Shown: piece by piece, positions 56,008-64,000 of the stretch
Position numbering within the stretch: position 1 is the first letter of the stretch
Layout: the number at the start of each line of letters is the position of its first letter
DNA from: Diplosphaera chodatii
Lineage: Eukaryota > Chlorophyta > Trebouxiophyceae > Prasiolales > Stichococcaceae
Direction of reading: 5' to 3'
Assembly (NCBI GenBank): GCA_032358165.1
Contig: JAALGY010000031.1
Span: 1,550,001 to 1,614,000 of the forward strand
Length of the DNA: 64,000 bases
The notes under the pieces: generated by a model
The model's database searches: none
What the model saw: only the letters and a program-made list of their open reading frames with translations
What the model was told of the DNA's origin: nothing
Translations under genes and position numbers: made by a program

Positions 56008-59000
56008 TCACCTCCTCATTAGCGTGTCAATATTTACTCTGCCATCAGGAGTTGAGATATCGCTCCAGTTCTTGGTGGCCTTCAGCTGTGACACCTTGGC
56101 CATCAGGTTCTGGCGTGCAAAACTGGCATCCATATTCGCCTGCATCGGATTGCGCCGCATGGGGTCATCGACTGCACCACATATACACCTGCGCTTCAGC
56201 CACTGTCCAGCTTCTGCATGTCAACAATTTGCTTGCCGTACCTGCTTTCGCTGATATTGCAGGTAGCTCCGCTGCTCCAACAAGGTTTTAGCTTTTTCTG
56301 TTTCCGACTGGATCTTTGTCAGCAACTGCAAGTGTTGCACAGTCATGGTCAGTTTACAGCCTACATGGAATTGTACGATGCATGATGCATGCATCTTGTC
56401 ACATGGGATACGCAATTCCGCCCAACCTGATTGCGCCTGTATGCCTCCTTCCGCTGTTTCTCCTCTACCTACGAAAACACAGTAGGTTGCCTATTGCAAC
56501 TGCCCATCAACCATGCACAACTATTCATCATGGGAGCAGGGTGGCCAGTTGGGTGTCCATTATCACCTTGACCTTCTTCTCCTGTAGATCAAGATCACGC
56601 AGCAGCATCTTGCGGCGGTTGTCATGCTCGCGCTGGGTGTAGAGCTCGTGCAGCTGCTCGTCCTTGGCCTGCTTGTCAGCAAAGCGGGTCGTGTAAGGCC
56701 ATCAATACGCCCGGTGCTCAGCATGCAGTCATGCACAACGAGTCTATGTGACATGTACAACAGCTGACTGAATGTGCAGAACCCGCCACCAGGGTCGAAC
56801 GACAACGCTGCGGCAACCTGCAAGCGGTTGTGCATGCTTCGACAGCAAGTCCCATGAGTACTGGCCTGCTGCTTGGCGATCAGCTCCTGCTTGCGAGCTT
56901 CCTCCGCTGCACGGGCGGCCTCGTAGGTCGCCTGCCGCTGCGCAGCCTGCTCCGCCTCCAGTCGCGCCTGCTCCTTGTCAGCAAGCACCCTTGCCCGCTC
57001 CTTGTGCCTACAGCAGGAGGTAGGATTTCCAGATTGCTTTCGTTCAGATTTCAGGGGCGGACAGCAGTGGCTGCCTATAAGGTGAACATGCAGGCACGCC
57101 AGTTCCACCAGAGACCCGCCTGACTTTTGTCATTGATCATAGTTCAGATTGTGCGTTGCATCTCATCCTGTCAAGCACTGCAGGACGCAAACAAGCCTGT
57201 TCTCGCACTTGCGGCGCTCTTCGTTGTGCTGCTGCTTCAGGTCGTACTCCCGCCGCTTGGCAGCCTCAATGCTGCGGTTGGACTCCAGCGCTGTGGCAAT
57301 CCGCTTCTCTGCTCGCAGTCGAGCCTCCGCACTTGCGGCCGCTTCTGCTGCTGCTGCCTCGGCCTTTGCCTGTGCACCAGGGCTTATTCCATGCACGACC
57401 AATATTCGAGGGTACTGCACCTGTTCTCAGTGCACCTCATCATTGCCGTGTTACAGCAACAGGTGCTTGGCAGTAGGCATGCTTATTGCTGGCATGCAGG
57501 ACAGCAATTCGCACTTTCTCCTTCTCGGCCTCCCGCTTCTGCATGTCTGCCTTCTTGGCATCCACTGCCGCCTGCTGCTCCTGGAGGATGCGCTCCGTCT
57601 CCAGTCGCGCCTGCTCTGCTTTCCGGATGCGCTCCTGCTCCCTGTGGTGCACCCCCAATGGTGAACAAGCATCATGCGAGCAGCCAAGCGCTGACACAGC
57701 CAACAAGCCTGCAATGGTGTGGAAGGCTGCAACCAGGCATTCCCTTTCAGGCGGAGGGCTTCAATGGCTGGAGGGGGTGTCGTTGTAATGCTCATGCAGT
57801 TCTCGCACTGCTGGCAGATTTCACCTCGGGCCTGATGGTGCATGGCTGGAGCAGCTAGTTAGAGCAGCAAACAAGGGTCACACCTGAGGTACGCTTCCCG
57901 CAGGCGGCGGCGCTCCTCCTCGGCCTCTCGCTGGGCGGCCTCAATCTCCTGCTGGTGCCGCTGCGCCTCAAGGGCCTTCACCTCCTTCTCCCTTGCCAGC
58001 TCCGCCTGCGAGGGTGTGCTGAGGTTGGGTGCCAGCCACATCGTGCGTCCAGGAGGCAACTGAAAATGCGCTTGCAAGTAGTGCGCTACATGAGCTCCAG
58101 CAGTGAGTAATGCATCCAACCTGGGCACGCTGCACCTCCCGCAACCGCTGCTGCTTCCGCCACTCTGCGTCGGCGGCCTGCTTCGCCTTTCGCTGCTCCT
58201 CCGCTCGTGCCTCCATCTGCTTCACTTTTGCCTCCGCTTTGTCCTGAACACAAAAGACGCCGCTCCAGCCCTCGTGTCGTGCAGCTGCCAAGTGATTAGC
58301 CCAGGGCATCGTACAAGCCAATCTGTTTGACAGCTTTGCCTGCCGTCAGCACCAATGGCACACCTGCAGGCTCTTGCGGGCCAGCTCAAAGCTGAGCATC
58401 TGCTCCAGCTCGCGCTCCTGCCTCCGCTTCATGACCTCCAGCCGCTTGGCCTCCAGGTCCACTGCCGTGCTGCTGCCAGCCTCAAACCCTGCGGTGCAAA
58501 AGCAGGCACCATTCCCACTATTGCGCAGACACACCAACCATTGTGCTTGCAGTGGAGTACATCGTCAAACAGAAGCAAGCTGGCTGTATGACGCCAAGCT
58601 TCACACCATGCTCCAGCTACAGTGCTGTGTAGGTGGTAGTGTGAGAGTGCACCGGTGGTGGTAGAGTTTTGCTGGGCGCCACCGGAGCGCAACTTCTGGT
58701 CGGCCTCGATCAGGCGTTGCCGCTCGTCCACCAGCAGCGTCAACCGCTCCTGCGACGACAAAGTGTTGTCAATGCAGACAAGCGCACCGTCGAGCAGAAG
58801 TGCGTAGCAGAATAGGATTCCTGCTAACGGACCAACCGACCATTTCACCAAGTCACTCATGTGTCACACCTTGATGATCTGCTGACCAGCAGCAGATGCG
58901 CACCTGTCGAAGTCTTTCCGCAGATGTGTACAAAAGGTTTGCCAGGTCTGCCTGCCCACGCTCCTGGCGCAGAAATGTCTCAAAGGGGATATGCATCAGC

Positions 59001-59419
59001 TCTGCTGGGTCTATCCCCAGCCTGAGGCAGGCCTCAACGGAGCGTGGCGTCGTCGGTTCCCTGGCGCTGCTGCCGGTATCTGCAAACGATGGTGAGCTGC
59101 GGTGTCCGCAGGCCATCGGCACTTTGGCAACGCCTTGACTTTCATCTGGATATGCATAGCAAATTCTTGCCACCCTATGGTATACAAGTATACAAGGGAT
59201 GTATCGCACCAATGTCCAGGATGGTAACCAGAGGTCTCAGGCCCTTTGCAGCATCGTCCTGCACAAACAAAATGGCTTGCAAAAGAAATCCCTACGTGAT
59301 GTAGAAGCCTCAGCGCACACACCTCATCTACAAGTCTGCATCTGCACCCGAGCCTTTCGCAGATCTGCGAGCCATCTGTCCGGTGGGCGCCCTTCTGCTG
59401 TGCCAAGTCGCAGCGGCAT
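56008..59419 (-). CDS. long coiled-coil protein with CCDC177-like N-terminal motif
   Basis: I recognise no enzyme. ATG 59419 gives a basic N-terminus (MPLRLGTAEGRPPDRWLADL). The next exon is DDAAKGLRPLVTILD. An exon near 59085-58915 reads TTPRSVEACLRLGIDPAELM then FETFLRQERGQADLANLLY, a segment resembling the TPRS...GI.PEEL motif of animal CCDC177 proteins. The rest is almost continuous charged coiled coil over many exons: MKRRQERELEQMLSFELARK, DKAEAKVKQMEARAEEQRK, AQRHQQEIEAAQREAEEERR, KAEQARLETERILQEQQAAV, AKAEAAAAEAAASAEARLRA, RRKMLLRDLDLQEKKVKV. The end reads MDASFARQNLMAKVSQLKAT and STPDGRVNIDTLMRR, TGA at 56008. Such proteins are often axonemal or centriolar, but that is inference from composition and from the nearby DRC11. 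Exon joins inside the repetitive coiled coil are approximate. Confidence 0.65.
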
Positions 59420-60074
59420 GGCTCTTCTCCCCTGAGCTTCAGGTGTGAGACAACGGTCACTCCTTAGAGGACCGTCAAGCCAATGCACTGTTGCAATGGA
59501 CAAACACTATGACCCAGCACACACGAGTCGTGCGAGACTCGATACTGGATCCAGCTGAAAAGCTGGCTGCAGGGCAGGCAGCAGACTCGACCGAAGGCGC
59601 ACGCTCAACAGGCTCTGCTGTCAGATCGGGCCAGGCAAATCGGACATGCAGGTCGCCGCGTTGCCAACGGAAAGATTTCTAGCAGAATGTATGTGCCATT
59701 TTTGACGATCTCCCTGAAATCCCCTGGACGACGAAACCCGACACGAAGCCTTTGTGCCCGGCGGCCCAAGGGGCGCGTTGGTCAAGTTCTTGGACGCTAC
59801 AGGGTCGCCGTGACATAATCTTCCACTACTGCATCTCCGCAGTGTTCATGCCAAAGTCGGTGCTCTGCTGGATCACTGTCACGCAACTGAATGGTTGTGC
59901 AAGCCGAACGAAAACTTATCCTGTGTAAGAAGGCTGCACGCTATTGACCTCTGCTCGTCACATAATGCAGCATCGTCTGCGGGCGGTCTGACCGCCGACC
60001 TGGCGCTTCCTGCCATGGCTGATTGGCACCGTCAGCACGCTGTCCGACACGCTGGGTGGCTGCCGAGGTCCATC
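59420..60074. other. unresolved interval with possible minus-strand exons
   Basis: Two stretches have mildly coding-like composition on the minus strand: about 59555-59685 (SFRWQRGDLHVRFAWPDL) and about 59800-59895 (LRDSDPAEHRLWHEHCGD, ending at a TAG). They could be 3' exons of the capping gene or an upstream exon of the coiled-coil gene. I could not join them in phase and recognise no family. Confidence 0.3.
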
Positions 60075-61095
60075 TGCGGACCACCTACCAGCTGATCCAG
60101 TGCTGCCAGCGATGCCACGTTGCTTTGGGCTGCTTTGGTCAATCTCAGCGTCTGTGCGACTGCAGGTGGCAGCGCAACTGGCCGTGGCCGCTGTGCACCC
60201 ACACGCACCACCATCGTCAGCTGATGGTGCTGCGCCAGCGTGCGCCGCAGCTGTATCTCCCGGGTCAGACATCCGCGCTAGGCGGCTACAAGGAGGAAAC
60301 ACCACACAGACTTCAGGGGAACGTAGTTGGGAGGGCGGCATGTGGTGTGAAGCCTATGGAACACATCGCGCAACAAGCGGATGACTTGGAGGCGATTAGG
60401 AAACCCACCTGCTGACAGAGCGGTCCAGCTCACATGGCGAAGTAGCTGGGCGCCAGGCTCCAGACGCCGCTGCCAAGCTGCCACGCCCCAGCTGATTGGA
60501 GCTGCCCCCTAGGCTTTCATTGTCCTCGCCGTCGGCGCCCTCCGGTGCCGACTGCAGGAGGGACTACAGTCTTGCAGGGACGCCGTGTGCAATGAGTGCA
60601 TGCGGCGGACCTCTGACGGCCTCAACCAACCCAGCATCCGACCCACTCACACCATATGATATGCAACAGCAGGCGTGTTTCGATGGTCAGCACACCACGC
60701 ACCCTGAGGCGCGCCTCCCATGCTGCCGGGCGTGCTGGCGTGGCTGGGCTGACACCCGAGCCAGTGTAGCCCTCGGCTGCAGCATCTTTGGCAGCCAGGG
60801 CTGACTCTGTGAGCTGTGCACGTGGCGTGGTGGCTGCGTGCTTGGCTGTGCGCTTGGCTGACCCTGGTGGCAGCGGCTGTGCTGGGGTGCCACCCTGCAG
60901 CAGCCTGCATGGCAGCGAGGCAAGTCCGCCGGCTATGTTGCCTGCGGCTGCAATCGCAGAGCGTCCCGTGTGTGCAAGCCTGCCGTGCTGCCATGTGCCG
61001 TCAGCAGGCGACGGCGCCACACCACCGTGCTCCCCACGTCCTGCTTGCTGTACACTGCTGCACACATGGAGCATGGACGTCAGTGAGCTGGCCAT
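60075..61095 (-). CDS. low-complexity exons, probably the C-terminal tail of the capping-type phosphatase
   Basis: Minus-strand exon-like frames follow the phosphatase domain. One at about 61055-60720 is Ala/Gly/Pro/Ser-rich (GGLASLPCRLLQGGTPAQPL, TPRAQLTESALAAKDAAAEG). One at about 60560-60425 starts after a CTGCAG and reads SAPEGADGEDNESLGGSSNQ. One at about 60280-60090 reads LTREIQLRRTLAQHHQLTMV and TLRLTKAAQSNVASLAALDQ before a GTAGGT donor. Composition and codon choice favour these frames over the alternatives. No nucleotidyltransferase motif (K-x-D-G) is seen in any of them. Joining them to the phosphatase is inference; the stop codon was not located. Confidence 0.35.
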
Positions 61096-61269
61096 ATACT
61101 AAAAGTTCGGGGACCCCACCACATCTGCACCAACTACCACCATGCAACCGACCGCTGCATGTAAACTGCAGTATCTGAGCAGCATTCGGCTGCTGCACCT
61201 GTCTGCAGGTGCCAGCGCCAGCTCTGTGCTGCTGCCGACCGCCGCATGGTGGTTGTGCCCCGGCCTCAC

Positions 61270-62477
61270 TTCACCATCGGGCGTCGCAACGGCCAGGGTG
61301 GGCGACGGCAGGCAAGGCTCTGCCGGGTCGGTCGAGGTGGGCGCCACGGCCCGAGCGGCGGCCGCCGCAGCTGCAAACGCCGGGCCCTCGCTGTGGTATC
61401 GCCGGTACAGCTCCTCGATGAACTTCTCTGCAGTTTGACACGAGGCTTGCTCTGGATCCCAGCACAGCACAAGAGACAGGTGATTCCCAGGCAACAGGGG
61501 TCCCGATGGCAGGCGGCATGGCTCACCATGCTTCACGCCCGGCGGCCTGACGGCAGCAAAGCTGTCTAGTGCCTGGTCCACACTCATGCCCTCCGCCTCA
61601 CACAGGTAGGAGCACATGATGAAGCCCGTCCGGTTGAAACCTGCAAAATCATGCAAGCTATTGGCGGCTACCATCATTGTTGCCAGGTCATTGTGCAATG
61701 CAGTGCCACGAGTTGCACCTGTCATCACGTGAACCAGAGGCAGCGCACCATAGGCACAATGGATCGCAACGTATTCGTCTGGGTGCGTCTGCCAGAAGGC
61801 CTGCGCCTCCCTGATGACCTCATCCACAGTCTCCTGAGAAGGCAGCATCTGCGCATTGCAACACCACGTGTGTCAGCTCGGTACAGCAGCGCACATGGCA
61901 ATATGCTGGACGGCAGCATTGTCTAAACGGTATGCCCAGCCTATTTCAGGACACTCAGCCCAGTGTGCGGGTCAAAGCTTGCGGCACACCTTGGCCACCA
62001 GCTGGATGTGCTTGTACTCAAGCGACGGCGGTATATCTGCCGCATACAGCGTGTCATGGTTGCTGAGGTCCATGATGAGCCCCACTCTCCTGCCGGCGGC
62101 CTTTTGCATGGCGAGCAGGTGCGCAATAGTCCAGGGGTGTGCTGGCGGCTGGTCCTGCCTCCAGCTTTCGAGCAGCGCCTGCAGGGATGGCATGCGGGTG
62201 ACTGCCTGGGCACGGTTACCACAGCACGTGTTGCCGGTGCACCATGCACTGCGCTGACCTTGGACAAGGGAGTCTTCATAGGGATGAAGAGGGTTGGCTG
62301 CACTGGCCCAGTGGCGCATGAAGTGTAGTCGCCCCACTTCGAGAGCTTGGTCAGCACTGTGGGAACCGAAGACTGATGCTGCTGCCCGCTGTCTTGAGGG
62401 GGCTCCCATTCAGCATCTGCCACTGGTGCTACATGTGATGTGCGCTCGCCGGTTGACCGCTGAGCTTCTGCTGTCAT
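61270..62477 (-). CDS. mRNA 5'-triphosphatase of the cysteine-phosphatase (capping enzyme) type
   Basis: Removes the gamma-phosphate from nascent mRNA, the first step of capping, in the nucleus. Exon 1 from ATG 62477 is a polar N-terminus that runs into VPTVLTKLSKWGDYTS and LFIPMKTPLSK, as the capping enzyme family opens. Exon 2 (about 62188-61988) reads HPWTIAHLLAMQKAAGRRVG and LIMDLSNHDTLYAADIPPSL. Exon 3 gives LPSQETVDEVIREAQAFW and DEYVAIHCAYG. Exon 4 begins FNRTGFIMCSYLCEAEGMSV, so the active-site loop HCAYGFNRTG is intact but split by an intron. It continues ALDSFAAVRPPGVKHGE. Exon 5 reads KFIEELYRRYHSEGPAF and a Ala/Pro/Thr linker ending at a donor at 61269. Plant and animal capping enzymes continue into a guanylyltransferase domain; here only low-complexity exons follow (see 60075-61095), so the protein may be a stand-alone triphosphatase. 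Confidence 0.75.
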
Positions 62478-63026
62478 GACGGTTGCAGTAGCTAGTTTGC
62501 CATCAACCAGCCGTGCGTGGGCGCTTTGCCGCACGCCAGCACCTCGTGGGCGGTCGACTCGGTCACAACATGTGCCTACTTCATGACTGCTTGCAGATGC
62601 ACCCGTCAAACTGCACAGTGTTGGTGGCACAGGAGCCCAGACGCAGCTGCGGGCCGTCGCTAGCAAATGTCAGTCTGCCCGCATCTGACGTGATACGTCT
62701 CACACGTGCGCGTTGTAAGCGCGGTGGCGCTCGAGTGTCTCGGGCCACACTCGTAAGCTGTGCGACACGCCGGAGTCAAAAGTTCCGACGCAGCCAGCGG
62801 AAGTGCGCCCAATCCAGAGCAAAGCGTGTTCTTCGCAAGTCTGCTGGATCTCTGCACATTGAACTGCTGTGTGGCGCCGGGGTTCCAACATTGCATTTGA
62901 ACAGATCTTGTGCACGTGCACCGTGTGTGCAATAACCATAACGTTGGTGGCAGTCAAGCCTCACTGGGCACTCACGGCTTACTGTCGTCCTTGATGCTGT
63001 GTGCCTGAGCATCGACACGTTGGATC
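62478..63026. other. divergent interval capping phosphatase / FAD oxidoreductase
   Basis: Shared upstream region of two genes. No coding frame with family resemblance and no clear TATA-like box facing either start. Confidence 0.35.
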
Positions 63027-64000
63027 ATGAAGCTCGAGCTGCCAAGGCTTCCCGACAACCTTGATGAGCGGACGGTGCGCATTGTTGCAGCTGCAGCAGG
63101 CGCCGCAGCAGTCGGCGGTCTAGCACTATACGTCAGCAATAGGCAAAGAAGGCTAGCAGTGCCCAAGACCGGCAGATACCCTTCGGAAAGCCTGCCAGAT
63201 GGTGCGTTTGACGCAATCATTGTTGGAGGCGGCCCCAGCGGCTCGACGTGCGCGTACTACATGGCAAAGGGAGGATCAAAGGTGATTCAGCCTCCACCTG
63301 GTAGCCTGTTCCGACGAGCTGCAGTCGGATCGCCGCTTGCATGTGTAGGCAGCATGCAAAGCCATCAGCTGCCACACACTGGCTGTCATGCATGTTCACG
63401 CACCAGGACGTGGTCCAGCATCTATCATTGCGACTCTCCTGTGTGAAACGTATGTCGTTGCACAGGTGGTGGTGCTGGACAAGGAGACGTTCCCACGCGA
63501 CAAGTACTGCGGCGATGCGGTGTGCACGCCGGCAATCCGGATCCTGGATGACATGGGCGTCATGAAGGCGCTCGCGGACAACAACGAGTCGCACTTCGCC
63601 GACGCCGGCGGCTTCGTCAGCCCGAGCGGCCTCAGCTACATCGGTGAGCGGCATGCGGCATGCTCATGGTGTGCATGCATAGAGGAGCCGGCGCCCTCGC
63701 AGCATGCTCCCGCATCACGACAGAAGCAGAGGCTGCCATGTACATGGTCCGTGGGCCTGATGCATGCCGCTGGCTGCTGCAGGCGCGTCAGTGGAGAAGC
63801 TGGGCGAGGCGGCTGCGTGCGCCGTCAAGCGCACAAACCTGGACTTCCGCATCGTGCAGGCCGCCAAGTGCGTGGGCGCCACCTACCACGAGGGCTTCGA
63901 GGTGGTCACGCACGTGCTGTCCTGATGTTCATATTTTGTGGGTCACGGTTGGGGCGGTGGCGACCCCTGACAGATGTGGGAGGTGGCCTGGGGTGAGGCG
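63027..64000 (+). CDS. FAD-dependent oxidoreductase of the geranylgeranyl reductase family, 3' truncated by window end
   Basis: Family members reduce polyprenyl chains or related lipids using FAD and NAD(P)H. Exon 1 (63027-63281, 85 codons) has a short basic start, one hydrophobic helix (VAAAAGAAAVGGLALYV) and the Rossmann FAD loop FDAIIVGGGPSGSTCAYYMA. Exon 2 (63466-63643) continues VVVLDKETFPRDKYCGDAV, the second strand and the Cys-Gly motif of the family, then TPAIRILDDMGVMKAL and GGFVSPSGLSYI. Exon 3 starts at 63783 (ASVEKLGEAAACAVKRTNLD, FRIVQAAKCVGATYHEGFE) and ends at a GT donor near 63902. The rest lies beyond the window. The helix suggests anchoring to an internal membrane. The exact substrate cannot be told; menaquinone- or phylloquinone-type and archaeal-lipid-type reductases share these motifs. 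Confidence 0.78.

Noticed and set aside
59958..60341. A minus-strand frame ending in CCIM, a possible CaaX prenylation box after a basic stretch, on the capping gene tail
   Set aside because: The overlapping frame reading LTREIQLRRTLAQHHQ has better codon choice, a GT donor at the right place and more natural composition. The CCIM frame is Ala/Ser/Cys-rich and looks like an out-of-frame product.
1..64000. Bacterial-style operon, phage, CRISPR, insertion-sequence or organelle-genome content
   Set aside because: Dense spliceosomal introns, a nuclear gene set with transit peptides and alternating strands show nuclear eukaryotic DNA. No spacer arrays, transposase motifs or terminal repeats were seen.

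Overview
This window is nuclear DNA from a green plant-lineage alga, most likely a chlorophyte. Nearly every gene is broken into short exons (about 60-240 nt) by introns of roughly 80-250 nt, with GT donors and acceptors that usually end in TGCAG or a close variant. The gene set includes plastid starch synthesis and degradation (AGPase, GWD), a photosystem II assembly factor (LPA1), chloroplast LepA, a plant-type CA1P phosphatase and a plant-type zinc-less FPG glycosylase. Two genes look ciliary or coiled-coil in type (DRC11 and a CCDC177-like protein). I cannot name the species. Nothing bacterial, viral or transposon-derived was recognised. I found no CRISPR array, rRNA or tRNA.

Layout, in order: (+) hydroxyproline arabinosyltransferase-like 406-2840; (-) FPG DNA glycosylase 3049-5225; (+) membrane-anchored methyltransferase-like protein 5924-7842; (-) plastid LepA/EF4 8246-12631; (+) TIM23 12849-14012; (-) ribosomal protein eL8 14373-16291; (-) ADP-glucose pyrophosphorylase 16859-20005; (+) eIF3d 20451-23916; (-) SP1/MUL1-like RING E3 24156-26448; (-) CA1P phosphatase-like 26824-28988; (+) DRC11 29523-34375; (-) glucan water dikinase 34640-43643; (-) CPSF30 44316-45582; (+) LPA1 46143-48656; (-) RS-rich FHA protein 48815-50301; (-) rhodanese/dual-specificity phosphatase 50279-51945; (+) D-2-hydroxyglutarate dehydrogenase 52568-55750; (-) coiled-coil protein 56008-59419; (-) mRNA capping-type RNA triphosphatase 61270-62477 with poorly resolved tail exons to about 60075; (+) FAD-dependent geranylgeranyl-reductase-like oxidoreductase from 63027, cut by the window end.

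The genes do not form an operon-like system. They are independent eukaryotic genes packed at about one per 3 kb, in alternating divergent and convergent pairs. The one functional theme is plastid carbon metabolism: AGPase makes ADP-glucose for starch, GWD phosphorylates starch so it can be degraded, and the CA1P phosphatase-like protein is tied to Rubisco regulation. AGPase and GWD also each carry a good TATA-like box 44-48 nt upstream of the ATG, which I did not see at the other mapped starts. Exon joins were made by hand from reading frame, splice consensus and family resemblance. Internal exons in conserved domains are reliable. The start codons of the methyltransferase-like gene, DRC11, the FHA gene and LepA are less certain, as is the 3' end of the capping gene.
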